64,000 bases of DNA from Kosakonia sacchari SP1 (GCF_000300455.3 NZ_CP007215.2:4092001-4156000), one strand, 5' to 3'. Shown: positions 10,371 through 21,524, counted from the first letter of the stretch. Translations and numbers: made by a program. Notes: a model not told the origin generated them from the letters alone.

Positions 10371-10821
10371 TTGTCTCCTCCAGTACCGGATCAACTTCCA
10401 GCACGTCGATATCAAAATGAACCGTTCTGCCCGCCAGCGGATGGTTAAAATCAACGGTAATCGAATCGCCGTTAACTTCACGGATCACACCCGGCATTTC
10501 GCTGCCGTCCATTGCGGTAAAGAGCATAATCGCACCGACTTCCGGCTCACCGGCGTCCATAAATTCGCGACGCGAGAAGTACTGAATCAGATCCGGGCTC
10601 GGCGTGCCGAATGCGGCGTCTGGCTCCAGAGAAAAGACTTTTTTCTCCCCGGCTTTCAGGCCAAGCAGATGTTGTTCCAGTCCTTCGGAGAGTGAACCGT
10701 CGCCAAGGCGAAACAGCGCCGGTTTGCCATTGTTGCGGGTTGACTCGGCAAGAGAGCCATCTTCGAGCTTAAGCGTGAAGTGCACCAGCACCGCGCTATC
10801 GCTCTGTACGGATTTAGACAT
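10351..10821 (-). CDS. fkpB: FKBP-type peptidyl-prolyl isomerase FkpB (SlpA)
   Basis: Cytoplasmic SlyD-like FKBP with proline isomerase and weak chaperone activity. The FKBP half-barrel is interrupted by an insert-in-flap chaperone domain: [12 protein letters not shown] near the N-terminus, LGLKAGEKK, then the insert [18 protein letters not shown], then [16 protein letters not shown] near 125. At 156 residues it is about seven longer than E. coli FkpB (149, from memory) because of a C-terminal extension EETNADPVG that runs into ispH. It belongs to the ribF-ileS-lspA-fkpB-ispH operon. Confidence 0.96.
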   Translation of the reverse strand: MSKSVQSDSAVLVHFTLKLEDGSLAESTRNNGKPALFRLGDGSLSEGLEQHLLGLKAGEKKVFSLEPDAAFGTPSPDLIQYFSRREFMDAGEPEVGAIMLFTAMDGSEMPGVIREVNGDSITVDFNHPLAGRTVHFDIDVLEVDPVLEETNADPVG

Positions 10822-10852
10822 GCAGGTTGCTCTTTATGTTTTCGTGTTGTAT

Positions 10853-10885
10853 TGCCCGGCAGCCTTAGCTTACCGGGCCTACAAA
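10853..10885. repeat. REP-like palindromic element
   Basis: TGCCCGGCAGCC...TTACCGGGCCTACAAA has the form of enterobacterial REP units: a GC-rich imperfect palindrome (GCCCGG at 10854-10859, CCGGGC at 10873-10878) ending in CCTACAAA. It fills most of the 73-bp gap between lspA and fkpB within one operon. Its RNA hairpin could protect or partly terminate the upstream message. Confidence 0.75.
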
Positions 10886-10894
10886 GCGGTTGGC

Positions 10895-11395
10895 TTATGC
10901 TTCTTTCTTCGCGGCCGTTGAGGGAAGGAAACCTTCCAGCACAATCAGCGCCGCGCCAATACAAATTGCAGTATCGGCAAGGTTAAAGGTAGCAAAATGC
11001 CAGTCACCCATATAAAAATCGATCATATCGACGACAAAACCATGCCACAGACGATCAAACAAATTACCCAGCGCGCCGCCAATGATCAGCGCATAAGCGA
11101 TATTGTTCAGTTTTTGCGAGGCCTTAGCGCGATACATCAGCACCGTCAGCACCACGCAGATACCGATAGCGATACCCGCGAAGAACCAGCGCTGCCAGCC
11201 GCCGCTGTCCGCCAGAAAACTGAATGCCGCGCCATAGTTGCGCGCGTAGTGCAAATTAAGCGACGGGAACAGCGACACCGTATCCCCCAGAGCAAAGTTC
11301 TGGAGGATCAGGTATTTGCTGCCCAGATCGATAATCAGCACGACTACCACCAGCCACAGCCAGCGCAGCCCTGTTGAAGAGATCGATTTACTCAT
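10895..11395 (-). CDS. lspA: Lipoprotein signal peptidase (signal peptidase II)
   Basis: Inner-membrane aspartyl protease that removes the signal peptide from diacylglyceryl-modified prolipoproteins. There are four membrane segments (about residues 10-28, 68-88, 96-112 and 140-158). The two catalytic aspartates are in GNLFDR (near 123) and FNLADTAI (near 142). Length is 166 residues (E. coli 164). Its ATG overlaps the TGA of ileS by one base (ATGA), so translation is coupled to ileS. Gene order ileS-lspA is typical of enterics. Confidence 0.98.
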   Translation of the reverse strand: MSKSISSTGLRWLWLVVVVLIIDLGSKYLILQNFALGDTVSLFPSLNLHYARNYGAAFSFLADSGGWQRWFFAGIAIGICVVLTVLMYRAKASQKLNNIAYALIIGGALGNLFDRLWHGFVVDMIDFYMGDWHFATFNLADTAICIGAALIVLEGFLPSTAAKKEA

Positions 11396-14211
11396 CAGGC
11401 AAACTTACGTTTTTCGCCGTCACCGGCGACGTTGCTTACACAGCGTCCGCAAATATCTGCGTGTTCCGCCACCTGACCGACATCGGTGGTGTAATGCCAG
11501 CAGCGCGGGCATTTCTCACCTTCGGCTTTGCTCAATGCGACTTTCAGCCCTTTGAGCAGCTCGCTCTGCTGTGCATCCGCAGAAGCGCTGGCATAATCCG
11601 CAACTTTCGCGCCGGAGGTCAACAGGACAAATCGTAATTCCGTGCCCAGCGCCGTCAGCTTCGCGGCCAGTTCCGGCTCGGCAAACAGCGTCACCGCAGC
11701 TTCCAGCGAACCACCGACTTTCTTGTCGGCGCGCGCCTGCTCGATAACTTTGTTCACTTCGCCACGCACTTTCAGCAGCTCGTCCCAGAAAGCATCGTTC
11801 ATCGCTTCGCTGTCAGCCAGGCCAAACAAGCCTTCATACCACTCTCCGGTGAATACATATTTCTCGCGGGAACCTGGCAGATAACCCCAGATCTCGTCGG
11901 CGGTGAAGGACATGATCGGTGCCATCCAGCGCACCAGGGCTTCACAGATGTGATACAGCGCGGTCTGGCAGCTACGGCGCGCCACGCTGTCCGCTTTCGC
12001 GGTGTACTGGCGGTCTTTGATGATGTCGAGATAGAACGATCCCATTTCGATCGAGCAGAAGCGCATCAGACGCTGTACCACTTCATGGAAGTCATAGGAT
12101 TCGTAGGCTTTAACAATGTCTTCTTGTGCTGCTTTCGCGCAGCCGACAGCCCAGCGATCCAGCACCACCATCTCTTCCGGTTTCACCATGTCTTTTACCG
12201 GATCGAAACCGTTCAGGTTCGCCAGCAGGAAGCGCGCGGTGTTACGGATACGGCGATAGCTGTCGGCAGCACGTTTCAGGATCTCATCGGAAACCGCCAT
12301 CTCACCGGTGTAGTCGGTAGATGCAACCCACAGACGCAGAATATCCGCGCCGAGTTTGTTCATCACTTCCTGCGGTGAAACGGTATTGCCGATGGATTTG
12401 GACATTTTGCGTCCCTGACCATCAACGGTGAAGCCGTGAGTTAATACCTGGCGGTACGGTGCTTTGCCTTTCATCGCCGTGGAGATCATCAGCGAGGACA
12501 TAAACCAGCCGCGATGCTGATCCGAACCTTCCAGATACATATCGGCTGCATGACCGGCAAATTCCGGGCGCACATCGACAACAGAGGCGTGGGTTGAACC
12601 GGAGTCAAACCAGACGTCCAGCGTATCCGGCACTTTCACATAGTTGTCGGCATCGTCACCCATGATGTCGCGCGGGTCGAGATCCCACCATGCCTGAATA
12701 CCGTCAACTTCAACGCGTTTGGCTACGGCTTCAATCAGTTCCAGCGTGCGCGGGTGCAGCTCTTCGGTGTCTTTGCGTACGAACAGCGACATCGGCACAC
12801 CCCATGTGCGCTGACGGGAAATACACCAGTCCGGACGGTTAGCAACCATCGATTCGATACGCGCCTGGCCCCAGTCCGGGATCCACTGCACCCCTTTGAT
12901 TTCACTCAGCGACTGCGCGCGCAGCCCTTTCTGATCCATGCTGACGAACCACTGTGGCGTCGCACGGAAGATGATCGGCGACTTGTGACGCCAGCAGCAC
13001 GGGTAGCTATGCTGCATTTTTTCCACGTGCAGCAGCGCGCCTTTTTCTGTCAGCAGTGCCACGATGAGATCGTTCGCTTTAAAGACGTTAACGCCATCGA
13101 GCGTCGGGTACGTCCCCGGCAAATATGTGCCGTCCGGGCCAACCGGGTTTGCGATCTCCAGACCGTATTTCAGGCTAATGGTGTAGTCATCCGGGCCGTG
13201 ACCACCCGCGGTATGCACCGCGCCGGTACCGGCTTCCAGCGTAACGTGATCGCCGAGGATCGCCGGAACATCGAAGTCGAGGAACGGGTGCTTAAAGCGC
13301 ATCAGTTCCAGTTCGGAACCTTTTACCGTACCCACCACCGAATAATCAGCAACGCCGATGCGTTTCATCACGCTATCGACCAGATCTTTCGCCAGGATCA
13401 GCGCCTGACCGTCAATCTGCACCAGCGCATAGTCAAATTCCGGAGAAAGAGAAATTGCGCGGTTCGCAGGCAGCGTCCATGGCGTGGTGGTCCAGATAAC
13501 CAGCGAGATTGGGCCATTAACGGTAGAGGCACCAAACTTCGTTTTCACTGCGTCCTGATCGACCGCCTGGAACGCAACATCAATAGACGGGGAAGTTTTG
13601 TCGTAGTACTCCACTTCCGCTTCCGCGAGTGCGGAACGGCAGTCGACGCACCAGTGCACCGGTTTGGCACCTTTCAGCAAATGGCCGTTGCCGATGATTT
13701 TACCGAGCGCGCGAATGATATTGGCTTCGGTTTTGAAATCCATGGTCAGGTAAGGATGCGACCAGTCGCCCAATACGCCGAGGCGGATAAAGTCTTTACG
13801 CTGACCATCAACCTGCGTGGCAGCGTACTCGCGGCATTTAGCGCGGAATTCGGCGGCGGTAAATTTCTCACCCGGTTTGCCGTATTCCTGCTCTACTTTC
13901 AGTTCGATCGGCAGACCGTGACAATCCCACCCCGGAACATAAGGCGAGTCAAATCCTGCGAGTCCTTTGGACTTCACAATAATGTCTTTGAGAATTTTGT
14001 TAACCGAGTGACCAATATGAATGCTGCCATTCGCATATGGAGGGCCATCATGCAGAATGAAGGTTTTTTTGCCTTTTTTCGCCGCACGGATGATGCCGTA
14101 CAGGTCATCATCAGTCCAACGCGCCAGCATTCCCGGTTCGCGCTTGGCGAGATCGCCGCGCATCGGGAACCCTGTTTCCGGCAAATTCAGGGTAGATTTA
14201 TAGTCACTCAT
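11395..14211 (-). CDS. ileS: Isoleucyl-tRNA synthetase
   Basis: Class Ia synthetase that charges tRNA(Ile), with a CP1 editing domain that removes mischarged valine. Signatures: HIGH (residues 65-68 in GSIHIGHS), KMSKS in [10 protein letters not shown] near 602 and a C-terminal zinc site CPRCWHY...CGRC. The ATG at 14211 gives 938 residues, as in E. coli; the open frame runs 13 codons upstream without support. In the editing domain His333 and Asp342 are kept, but the usual HTAPGHG reads HTAGGHG (Pro336 to Gly), and TISLKYG follows in place of the E. coli VIGQKYG. ribF is 45 nt upstream in the same operon. Confidence 0.99.
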   Translation of the reverse strand: MSDYKSTLNLPETGFPMRGDLAKREPGMLARWTDDDLYGIIRAAKKGKKTFILHDGPPYANGSIHIGHSVNKILKDIIVKSKGLAGFDSPYVPGWDCHGLPIELKVEQEYGKPGEKFTAAEFRAKCREYAATQVDGQRKDFIRLGVLGDWSHPYLTMDFKTEANIIRALGKIIGNGHLLKGAKPVHWCVDCRSALAEAEVEYYDKTSPSIDVAFQAVDQDAVKTKFGASTVNGPISLVIWTTTPWTLPANRAISLSPEFDYALVQIDGQALILAKDLVDSVMKRIGVADYSVVGTVKGSELELMRFKHPFLDFDVPAILGDHVTLEAGTGAVHTAGGHGPDDYTISLKYGLEIANPVGPDGTYLPGTYPTLDGVNVFKANDLIVALLTEKGALLHVEKMQHSYPCCWRHKSPIIFRATPQWFVSMDQKGLRAQSLSEIKGVQWIPDWGQARIESMVANRPDWCISRQRTWGVPMSLFVRKDTEELHPRTLELIEAVAKRVEVDGIQAWWDLDPRDIMGDDADNYVKVPDTLDVWFDSGSTHASVVDVRPEFAGHAADMYLEGSDQHRGWFMSSLMISTAMKGKAPYRQVLTHGFTVDGQGRKMSKSIGNTVSPQEVMNKLGADILRLWVASTDYTGEMAVSDEILKRAADSYRRIRNTARFLLANLNGFDPVKDMVKPEEMVVLDRWAVGCAKAAQEDIVKAYESYDFHEVVQRLMRFCSIEMGSFYLDIIKDRQYTAKADSVARRSCQTALYHICEALVRWMAPIMSFTADEIWGYLPGSREKYVFTGEWYEGLFGLADSEAMNDAFWDELLKVRGEVNKVIEQARADKKVGGSLEAAVTLFAEPELAAKLTALGTELRFVLLTSGAKVADYASASADAQQSELLKGLKVALSKAEGEKCPRCWHYTTDVGQVAEHADICGRCVSNVAGDGEKRKFA

Positions 14212-14256
14212 CAGATTCTCGGTTCCGTATTTCGGTTTGATTAATACCACCAGGCC

Positions 14257-15198
14257 TTAACAAGCCGGTTTAGATAGCCCAAAAAAGTCGCGGGCCGCTA
14301 CCTCATCTCGGGCGATTTGCGCTTTCAGTTCGTCAAGCGAGGCAAATCGCTGTTCGTTGCGTAATTTTTTACGCAGTATTACATCTATATGGCGCCCGTA
14401 GAGGTCCATTACAACGTCAAGCAAATGCACTTCCAGCTGCTGGCGCACACCCGCGACTGTTGGGCGAGTGCCAATATTGGCAACGCCGGGAAGGACAGTA
14501 TCGCCCAGTCCAGCCACTTCGACCGCATACACCCCTTTTACCGGGGAGACCTGACGGCGCAGCGGTAAATTCGCCGTCGGGAAACCAATGGTGCGCCCCA
14601 GTTCATCACCGTGCACAACGCGCCCGGAAATGGTAAAGGGGTGACCCAGTAAATTTGCAGCCAGTTCCAGGTTATCTTCCGCCAGCGCCTGCCGCACTGC
14701 CGTGCTGCTAACGCGCACGCCGCCCTGGCAGAAGGTTTGCGTGCTGGTGACGCTGAAACCGTACTTTTCACCGGCCTTCTGTAATAACAAGAAATCCCCC
14801 TGGCGACCAGCGCCAAAACGGAAATCGTCGCCGACTGCGAGGAATTTCACACCAAGGCGTTCAACCAACAAATCGCTGACAAACGTTTGTGCGGTGAGCG
14901 CCGCAAAACGGCGATCGAAGCGCACACAGAGCACGTAGTCCACGCCGCAATCGGCCAGCAGGCGCAGCTTTTCACGCAGGCGGGTCAGCCGCGCAGGGGC
15001 TTTTTCCCCGGCGAACAATTCCAGCGGCTGCGGCTCAAAAATCATCACGACCACCGGCAGGCCACGGGCGCGCCCTTCGGCGCCAAGCCCTTGTAATAGC
15101 GCCTGATGGCCACGATGCACACCATCGAAATTACCAATAGTCAGCACACACCCATGCGGTGCCTGGCTGAGATTATGTATGCCGCGTATCAGCTTCAT
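14257..15198 (-). CDS. ribF: Bifunctional riboflavin kinase / FAD synthetase
   Basis: Converts riboflavin to FMN and then FAD. The N-terminal FMN adenylyltransferase domain shows LTIGNFDGVHRGHQ (residues 19-32), VGDDFRFG and RVSSTAVRQAL. The C-terminal flavokinase domain shows GRTIGFPTANL near 205 and NIGTRPTV near 242. At 313 residues it matches E. coli RibF. It is the first gene of the ribF-ileS-lspA-fkpB-ispH operon. Confidence 0.98.
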   Translation of the reverse strand: MKLIRGIHNLSQAPHGCVLTIGNFDGVHRGHQALLQGLGAEGRARGLPVVVMIFEPQPLELFAGEKAPARLTRLREKLRLLADCGVDYVLCVRFDRRFAALTAQTFVSDLLVERLGVKFLAVGDDFRFGAGRQGDFLLLQKAGEKYGFSVTSTQTFCQGGVRVSSTAVRQALAEDNLELAANLLGHPFTISGRVVHGDELGRTIGFPTANLPLRRQVSPVKGVYAVEVAGLGDTVLPGVANIGTRPTVAGVRQQLEVHLLDVVMDLYGRHIDVILRKKLRNEQRFASLDELKAQIARDEVAARDFFGLSKPAC

Positions 15199-15448
15199 GT
15201 CTGGCTCAAAACAGTGAAAATCGTCGGATTATACCTTGTACAGCGGGCGACGTTAACCGACGATTGCCTTAACAACGCAGAAAGGGGAAGGATTTCATCG
15301 GGCTGTCTACCTATGCCATGAAAATCTGCCTTAGATAACGATTTTTCTGGCGGAAAAGCTGTATTCGCGACACGCAAGCTGATAGAATCCTGCGCCATCA
15401 ATACGTAACGAGCGTTGTACTTTAACGGCGCTTATTTGCACAAATCCA
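15199..15448. other. ribF/rpsT divergent intergenic region
   Basis: About 325 bp separate ribF and rpsT. E. coli K-12 annotates a small ORF yaaY here on the ribF strand; the open frame present (15195-15401, minus) does not resemble the YaaY sequence I remember and overlaps ribF, so I call no gene. The stretch should hold the ribF promoter and a distal rpsT promoter; TAGAAT near 15380 is a candidate -10 for the latter. Confidence 0.5.
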
Positions 15449-15477
15449 TTGACAAAAGAAGGCGAAAAGGGCATATT
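15449..15477 (+). promoter_or_regulatory. rpsT proximal promoter
   Basis: Consensus -35 TTGACA (15449-15454), 17-bp spacer, -10 CATATT (15472-15477), about 40 bp ahead of the rpsT start. It corresponds to the strong P2 promoter of E. coli rpsT. Confidence 0.82.
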
Positions 15478-15503
15478 CCCCGGCCTTTGAATTGTCCATA
15501 TAG

Positions 15504-15788
<285 letters not shown>

Positions 15789-15810
15789 TCGCTACGTTGT
15801 TGGCTTTGTG

Positions 15811-15838
15811 AAAAAACCCGCTTCGGCGGGTTTTTTTA
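15811..15838 (+). terminator. Terminator of rpsT (possibly bidirectional)
   Basis: Perfect hairpin ACCCGC-TTCG-GCGGGT with a TTCG tetraloop, flanked by A6 on one side and T7 on the other. It should end rpsT and, read the other way, nhaR, whose stop codon it touches. Confidence 0.93.
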
Positions 15839-16735
15839 TTTCTGCACTGGCGTAAAAAGCGCGGCGTAATCTCGATTGCAGATGCGCTGTACCGCCGGAT
15901 GCTGGATCATCCGTTCTGCGAAAATGGCGTGGTACTCCTCCATCACGTTTTCCACTCGTCCAATTTCTACCATGCGATCGTCCGCATAGAAGTCATCCGC
16001 ATATAACGTCGGTGCAACAAAAATAGCGTTATGTGCCGCGCCAAAGGCTTTCATCAGCGCCGCATCATCAAACTCACCCAATATTTCCACCTGCAATCCC
16101 TGGGCGTTAAACCAGTTCAGCAGCTTACGACCAAGCATTGAGCGTCGACCAGGTATTAACAATCGTCTTTCTTCCAGGCAAGCCGGAAACGGTTTCTTGA
16201 GCGACGAATCGCTGCACCAGAAGCTGACGCTGCACTCGCCAATTTTTACCGAAAACAGCCCTTCCTGCTGCGTGGAATCGATAGGGCAATCGGAGATAAT
16301 CATATCAAGCTGATGCTGGCTCAACTGTTCCAGCAGCAGTTCATGGGTGGATTCAAAGCAGCGCAAGTGAATCTGCTCCCCTTCCTGCACAACCGCATCA
16401 AGAATACCGCTTACCAGCCTTTTTGAGAGCGCATCAGCGACGCCGACATCAAACAGCAGGTTCGACTCTTTGCGGTAGTTAATGATGTCGAGCATCTCCT
16501 GACTCAGGGTAAACATTTTGTCAGCGTAACGGAAAACCAGCGCGCCCAGCTCGGTGGGTTCCAGCCCTCTTCCTTTACGCTTGAAAAGCTTGCCCTGTAA
16601 ACGATCTTCGAGCGCTTTGATCTGCCCGGTGATGGTTTGCGGCGTCAGGAAGAGTGCCTCCGCCGCGCCAACGACGGAGCCTTCCCGATAGACATGCCAG
16701 AAGTAATAGAGGTGGTTGTAATTGATGTATGACAT
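15836..16735 (-). CDS. nhaR: Transcriptional activator NhaR
   Basis: LysR-type activator of nhaA in response to Na+ and, in E. coli, of pgaABCD and osmC. HTH at residues 1-60 ([33 protein letters not shown]). The effector domain carries [14 protein letters not shown] and [14 protein letters not shown], nearly the same as E. coli NhaR. At 299 residues it is close to the E. coli protein (301, from memory). It lies 21 nt downstream of nhaA, making the nhaAR operon. Its stop codon is inside the rpsT terminator. Confidence 0.98.
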   Translation of the reverse strand: MSYINYNHLYYFWHVYREGSVVGAAEALFLTPQTITGQIKALEDRLQGKLFKRKGRGLEPTELGALVFRYADKMFTLSQEMLDIINYRKESNLLFDVGVADALSKRLVSGILDAVVQEGEQIHLRCFESTHELLLEQLSQHQLDMIISDCPIDSTQQEGLFSVKIGECSVSFWCSDSSLKKPFPACLEERRLLIPGRRSMLGRKLLNWFNAQGLQVEILGEFDDAALMKAFGAAHNAIFVAPTLYADDFYADDRMVEIGRVENVMEEYHAIFAERMIQHPAVQRICNRDYAALFTPVQK

Positions 16736-16756
16736 TGTCCTTTGTCCTGCTCACCG

Positions 16757-17920
16757 TCAGGTACGGATAATGCGTGTACGCAGCAGACAATAACCCGTTA
16801 CCGCAGAGAGGACTGAACCCGTCAGGATCCCAAGCTTGCTCCAGGCAACCATCTCCGCATGCGCGTCGCCAAAGGCCAGCGAGGAGATAAATATCGACAT
16901 GGTAAAGCCGATACCGCACAGTACGCCGACCGCCATAATTTGTTTGAACACCGCGCCCTGAGGCAACCTCGCCAGTTTCAAACGCAGCGCCAGCCAGCAA
17001 AACAGCGAGATCCCAAGCGGCTTGCCGATAACCAAACCGGCGATAATACCCAATGGCAAAATATCTCCCAGCCCGGACAACGACATTCCATGTAATGAAA
17101 CGCCCGCGTTCGCGAATGCGAACAACGGCAGAATCAGCCAGCCAACCCACGGGTTAATCGCGTCCACCAATTGATGTAACGGTGAGACGCCCTTTTCTTC
17201 ACGTAGTGGGACAAAGAAACCGACCACCACACCCGCGAGCGTCGCATGCACCCCGGATTTCAGCACCGCTGTCCACAAGACAACGCCGACCAACATGTAA
17301 AGACCAATGCGTCGAATGTTCAACGCATTCATGATAGCAAGGACAACAATCGCGCCGGCGGCTACGCCCAGCGCCAGTGTTGAGAGGTCGCTGGTATAGA
17401 ACAACGCGATAATTATAATCGCGCCCAGATCATCAATGATCGCCAGCGCCATCAAAAACACTTTCAACACGGGCGGAACCCGGTTGCCCAACAAGGCCAG
17501 CACCCCGAGAGCGAAGGCGATATCGGTAGCGGTGGGAATGGCCCAACCGTGGCTTGCCAGCGGATTATCGTGATTAAAGAGCAAAAAGATCAGCGCCGGT
17601 GCGACCATGCCGCCAAGCGCCGCGATAACCGGAAAGACGGCCTGCTGGCGGCTGGCGAGTGTGCCCTGAACCAGTTCATATTTCACTTCCAGACCGACCA
17701 TTAAGAAAAAGACTGCCATCAACGCATCGTTGATCCATAACAGCATATCTTTTTTGATCTCCAGCGAGCCGACTTTTAGCTCAACGGGCGTTTGCAGAAA
17801 AGAGCTGTATAAATCCTGCGTAGCGCCGAGGTTGGCGCACAGCATCGCCAGCGCCGCCGCAATGATCAGCACAATGCCACCCGAGGCATCGCTGCTAAAG
17901 AAGCGTTGCAATAATTTCAT
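16757..17920 (-). CDS. nhaA: Na+/H+ antiporter NhaA
   Basis: Electrogenic inner-membrane antiporter (2 H+ in, 1 Na+ out) for Na+ and alkaline-pH homeostasis. The transport-site aspartates are Asp163 and Asp164 in [10 protein letters not shown], and the [13 protein letters not shown] segment of the unwound TM4 is intact. There are 387 residues with about 12 hydrophobic segments, as in E. coli (388). It is followed by nhaR. E. coli regulates it through NhaR and H-NS at the upstream region (here 17921-18035), where I do not assign individual sites. Confidence 0.98.
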   Translation of the reverse strand: MKLLQRFFSSDASGGIVLIIAAALAMLCANLGATQDLYSSFLQTPVELKVGSLEIKKDMLLWINDALMAVFFLMVGLEVKYELVQGTLASRQQAVFPVIAALGGMVAPALIFLLFNHDNPLASHGWAIPTATDIAFALGVLALLGNRVPPVLKVFLMALAIIDDLGAIIIIALFYTSDLSTLALGVAAGAIVVLAIMNALNIRRIGLYMLVGVVLWTAVLKSGVHATLAGVVVGFFVPLREEKGVSPLHQLVDAINPWVGWLILPLFAFANAGVSLHGMSLSGLGDILPLGIIAGLVIGKPLGISLFCWLALRLKLARLPQGAVFKQIMAVGVLCGIGFTMSIFISSLAFGDAHAEMVAWSKLGILTGSVLSAVTGYCLLRTRIIRT

Positions 17921-18035
17921 CTTGTTCTCCGATCCCTGTAACGTCGTGGCGGCTATCTTACTCCGCTCTAATCCTCGACAAAACCAGATTATTATTGCTG
18001 ATAAACTCTCTTTTTCCGAGCAATGGAAAAGCGGA

Positions 18036-18060
18036 TAAAAAAGCCCGGCAAAAGCCGGGC
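18036..18060 (-). terminator. Terminator of dnaKJ
   Basis: Hairpin GCCCGGC-TTTT-GCCGGGC (18043-18060) followed on the minus strand by TTTTTTA. It lies 25 nt after the dnaJ stop. Confidence 0.92.
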
Positions 18061-18084
18061 CTGATAACGCATCATGAAGAAGGA

Positions 18085-19230
18085 TTAACGGGTTAAATCG
18101 TCAAAGAATTTCTTCACGCCGTCGAAGAAGCTTTTGGAACGTGGGCTGTTATTTTCGCCTGTCGGGCCGCCAAAGCTATCCTGCAAATCTTTCAGTAGCT
18201 GTTTCTGCTTGTCGTTCAGGCCGACCGGCGTTTCGACTACCACGCGACACAGCAAATCGCCCTGCGCGCCGCCACGAACGGATTTCACCCCTTTGCCGCG
18301 CATACGGAACAGTTTGCCCGTCTGGGTTTCGGTCGGTACTTTCAGCTTCACGCGACCATCCAGCGTCGGCACTTCGATTTCACCGCCCAGCGCCGCCATG
18401 GCAAAATTGATCGGCACTTCGCAGTACAGGTTATTACCTTCACGTTCAAAGATCGGGTGCTGTTTTACCTGTACCTGAACGTACAGGTCACCAGCCGGAG
18501 CGCCGTGCTCGCCCGCTTCGCCTTCACCGCTCAAACGGATGCGATCGCCGGTATCCACGCCTGCCGGGATTTTAACGGACAAGGTTTTGGATTTTTCAAC
18601 GCGACCATGACCGTGACATTTGTTGCACGGATCTTTAATCAGCGTACCCCGGCCCTGACAGTGCGGACAGGTCTGCTGCACAGCAAAAAAGCCCTGGCGC
18701 ATCTGCACCTGGCCGGAACCGTGACAGGTCGGACAGGTCTGTGGCTGCGTACCCGCTTTTGCGCCGCTGCCGTGGCACACGTCGCACTCTTCAAGCGTAG
18801 GAATGCGGATCTCTTTCGTGACGCCACGAACCGCTTCCTCCAGCGTCAAATCCATGTTGTAGCGCAAATCCGCGCCGCGCGCCGCGCGCTGACGACCACG
18901 GCCACCGCCGAAGATATCACCAAACACGTCGCCGAAAATATCGCTGAAGTCCGCGCCGCCGCCAAAACCGCCGCCGCCGAACCCACCACCGCCCATGCCA
19001 CCTTGTTCAAACGCCGCATGACCGTACTGATCGTAAGCCGCACGTTTTTGGGCATCGGTCAGGACTTCGTAGGCTTCTTTAATTTCTTTGAATTTGGCTT
19101 CGGCCTCTTTATCGCCCTGATTGCGGTCCGGGTGATATTTCATGGCCAGGCGTTTGTACGCCTTTTTGATTTCACGCTCTTCCGCTGTTTTCGGAACGCC
19201 TAAAATCTCGTAATAATCTTGCTTCGCCAT
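18085..19230 (-). CDS. dnaJ: Co-chaperone DnaJ (Hsp40)
   Basis: Cytoplasmic Hsp40 that loads substrates on DnaK and stimulates its ATPase. Domains in order: J domain with HPD in YHPDRNQGD (about residues 33-35), Gly/Phe-rich linker ([16 protein letters not shown], 75-100), zinc-finger region with four CxxCxGxG repeats ([32 protein letters not shown], about 146-205), then the C-terminal substrate-binding domains. At 381 residues it is slightly longer than E. coli DnaJ (376). It follows dnaK by 85 nt, across an intercistronic hairpin. Confidence 0.99.
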   Translation of the reverse strand: MAKQDYYEILGVPKTAEEREIKKAYKRLAMKYHPDRNQGDKEAEAKFKEIKEAYEVLTDAQKRAAYDQYGHAAFEQGGMGGGGFGGGGFGGGADFSDIFGDVFGDIFGGGRGRQRAARGADLRYNMDLTLEEAVRGVTKEIRIPTLEECDVCHGSGAKAGTQPQTCPTCHGSGQVQMRQGFFAVQQTCPHCQGRGTLIKDPCNKCHGHGRVEKSKTLSVKIPAGVDTGDRIRLSGEGEAGEHGAPAGDLYVQVQVKQHPIFEREGNNLYCEVPINFAMAALGGEIEVPTLDGRVKLKVPTETQTGKLFRMRGKGVKSVRGGAQGDLLCRVVVETPVGLNDKQKQLLKDLQDSFGGPTGENNSPRSKSFFDGVKKFFDDLTR

Positions 19231-19255
19231 CGGTTTATCTGCCCCTTAACATACG

Positions 19256-19290
19256 AGCACGGGCGTGGAGAAAACCCCGACGCCCGTGCT
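19256..19290 (-). other. dnaK-dnaJ intercistronic hairpin
   Basis: Perfect 11-bp inverted repeat AGCACGGGCGT / ACGCCCGTGCT (19256-19266 and 19280-19290) with a 13-nt loop, placed between dnaK and dnaJ. There is no U tract, so it is more likely an RNA-stability or partial-attenuation element than a full terminator. It fits the excess of DnaK over DnaJ. Confidence 0.75.
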
Positions 19291-19315
19291 GGTTATCTAC
19301 CCTGCATCAGGGCGA

Positions 19316-21229
19316 TTATTTTTTGTCTTTTACTTCTTCAAACTCGGCGTCAACAACATCGTCGTCTTTCGCGTTGTTCGCGGAAGCATCAGCGCCCGCC
19401 TGCTGCTGCGCGTGCTGTTGCTGTGCGATTTCCAGCAGTTTCTGGGAAGCCTGCGCCAGCGCCTGCATTTTCGCTTCGATATCCGCTTTGTCTTCGCCTT
19501 TCAGCGCAGTTTCCAGCTCGCTCAGCGCAGCGTCAATAGCAGTTTTGTCTTCAGCTGGCAGTTTGTCACCGGCTTCTTCAACCTGCTTACGGGTGCTGTG
19601 CAGCAGATGATCGGCCTGGTTACGGGTCTGCACCAGTTCTTCAAATTTACGGTCAGCTTCAGCGTTTGCTTCAGCATCGCGTACCATTTTCTGGATTTCG
19701 TCCTCGTTCAGACCAGAAGAAGCCTTAATGGTGATCTTCTGCTCTTTACCGCTGTTTTTGTCTTTCGCAGAAACATGCAGGATACCGTCAGCATCGATAT
19801 CGAAGGTCACTTCGATCTGCGGCATGCCGCGCGGTGCCGGGTTGATACCATCAAGGTTGAACTGGCCCAGCGATTTGTTATCGGATGCGCGTTTACGCTC
19901 ACCCTGCAGCACATGGATGGTTACCGCAGACTGGTTGTCTTCCGCAGTAGAGAACACCTGGCTGTGCTTGGTCGGGATCGTGGTGTTTTTGTTGATCAGC
20001 GCCGTCATTACGCCGCCCATGGTTTCGATACCCAGCGACAGCGGGGTAACGTCCAGCAGCAGAACGTCTTTCACTTCACCAGTCAGAACACCACCCTGCA
20101 CCGCAGCACCGATAGCAACGGCTTCGTCCGGGTTAACGTCTTTACGCGGCTCTTTACCGAAGAACTCAGCCACTTTTTTCTGCACCATCGGCATACGCGT
20201 CTGGCCACCGACCAGGATCACGTCGTTGATGTCAGATACGGACAGGCCAGCATCCTGCAGCGCAACTTTCAGCGGCTCGATGGAACGGTTAACCAGATCT
20301 TCAACCAGGCTTTCCAGTTTCGCGCGAGTCACTTTGATGTTCATGTGTTTCGGACCGGTCGCATCTGCAGTGATGTACGGCAGGTTCACGTCGGTCTGCT
20401 GCGCGGAAGAGAGCTCAATTTTCGCTTTTTCTGCCGCTTCTTTCAGACGCTGCATTGCCAGCGGATCGTTACGCAGATCGATACCCTGATCTTTCTTGAA
20501 CTCTTCTACCAGGTAGTTGATCAGACGGCTGTCAAAGTCTTCACCACCCAGGTGGGTATCACCGTTGGTTGCCAGAACTTCGAAGGTTTTTTCGCCATCA
20601 ACTTCATCGATTTCGATGATAGAAATATCGAAAGTACCGCCACCCAGGTCATATACCGCGATAGTACGGTTGCCGGTTTCTTTATCCAAACCGTACGCCA
20701 GCGCTGCCGCTGTTGGTTCGTTGATAATACGTTTAACTTCCAGGCCTGCGATACGGCCAGCATCTTTGGTTGCCTGACGCTGCGCATCGTTAAAGTAAGC
20801 CGGAACGGTGATAACAGCTTCAGTTACTGGTTCACCCAGGTAATCTTCAGCAGTTTTCTTCATTTTTTTCAGCACTTCCGCAGAAATCTGCGGCGGCGCC
20901 ATTTTGGTGCCTTTTACATCAATCCACGCATCGCCATTGTCGGCTGCGATGATTTTGTACGGCATGATAGATTCGTCACGCTGGACTTCCTCGTCCTGGA
21001 AGCGACGGCCAATCAGGCGTTTGATCGCAAACAAGGTGTTTTGCGGGTTCGTCACTGCCTGACGTTTAGCCGGCTGACCTACCAGAGTTTCGCCATCCTG
21101 TGTATAAGCGATAATAGAAGGCGTGGTGCGATCGCCTTCGGCGTTCTCCAGCACACGAGCCTGAGCGCCATCCATAATGGCTACACAAGAGTTGGTTGTC
21201 CCAAGGTCGATACCAATAATTTTACCCAT
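19316..21229 (-). CDS. dnaK: Chaperone DnaK (Hsp70)
   Basis: Cytoplasmic ATP-driven Hsp70 that acts with DnaJ and GrpE and, in E. coli, controls sigma-32 activity and stability. The nucleotide-binding domain starts [18 protein letters not shown] and holds the phosphate loop [13 protein letters not shown] near 193-205. The linker [12 protein letters not shown] (389-400) leads to the substrate domain. The C-terminus ends EFEEVKDKK, the EEV-type tail of bacterial DnaK. Length is 637 (E. coli 638). A sigma-32 promoter lies about 120 bp upstream. dnaJ follows. Confidence 0.99.
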   Translation of the reverse strand: MGKIIGIDLGTTNSCVAIMDGAQARVLENAEGDRTTPSIIAYTQDGETLVGQPAKRQAVTNPQNTLFAIKRLIGRRFQDEEVQRDESIMPYKIIAADNGDAWIDVKGTKMAPPQISAEVLKKMKKTAEDYLGEPVTEAVITVPAYFNDAQRQATKDAGRIAGLEVKRIINEPTAAALAYGLDKETGNRTIAVYDLGGGTFDISIIEIDEVDGEKTFEVLATNGDTHLGGEDFDSRLINYLVEEFKKDQGIDLRNDPLAMQRLKEAAEKAKIELSSAQQTDVNLPYITADATGPKHMNIKVTRAKLESLVEDLVNRSIEPLKVALQDAGLSVSDINDVILVGGQTRMPMVQKKVAEFFGKEPRKDVNPDEAVAIGAAVQGGVLTGEVKDVLLLDVTPLSLGIETMGGVMTALINKNTTIPTKHSQVFSTAEDNQSAVTIHVLQGERKRASDNKSLGQFNLDGINPAPRGMPQIEVTFDIDADGILHVSAKDKNSGKEQKITIKASSGLNEDEIQKMVRDAEANAEADRKFEELVQTRNQADHLLHSTRKQVEEAGDKLPAEDKTAIDAALSELETALKGEDKADIEAKMQALAQASQKLLEIAQQQHAQQQAGADASANNAKDDDVVDAEFEEVKDKK

Positions 21230-21351
21230 CTAAACGTCTCCACTAAAAATTCGTCATCATGTGGTTGTGAACCTGTAATAAGGGCGAAACGTGCGGTTTC
21301 AACTACCCTGTATTGTTTTTTTTCAGGCTCACACACTGCGGTTGACTACAA

Positions 21352-21383
21352 GATGGGGTCGCAAGCTCGCGCATCAAGGGGGA
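21352..21383 (-). promoter_or_regulatory. Sigma-32 heat-shock promoter of dnaK
   Basis: The minus strand reads CCCCTTGATG, then a 13-bp spacer, then CCCCATCT. This is the RpoH consensus and lines up with E. coli dnaK P1. The gap up to satP also has to carry the divergent satP promoter. Confidence 0.92.
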
Positions 21384-21524
21384 GCGGTAAAAAATTTTTT
21401 AATTTACACCTGTTCAGATCATAGACAGGTTCAATGGCGCTATTTATGATGCCGCGCCCCGCCTCCTCAATACTGACGCGGGGCTTTCATTTTCCCTTTT
21501 CATATTGATTTATTTTGAGGAATT

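Noticed and set aside
12754-14244. 496-codon open frame opposite ileS
   Set aside because: Shadow of ileS codons in reverse phase; no motifs and no ribosome site.
15195-15401. Candidate small gene like yaaY upstream of ribF
   Set aside because: The translation does not resemble YaaY as I remember it, overlaps the ribF start and has no ribosome site.
15811-15838. Thought of the TTCG hairpin as a repeat element
   Set aside because: Position and flanking A and T runs make it an ordinary bidirectional terminator.
19265-21424. 719-codon open frame opposite dnaK
   Set aside because: Long antisense frames opposite dnaK are a known result of its codon bias. The product is Phe/Arg-rich and without family motifs, and it would be transcribed through the dnaK promoter.
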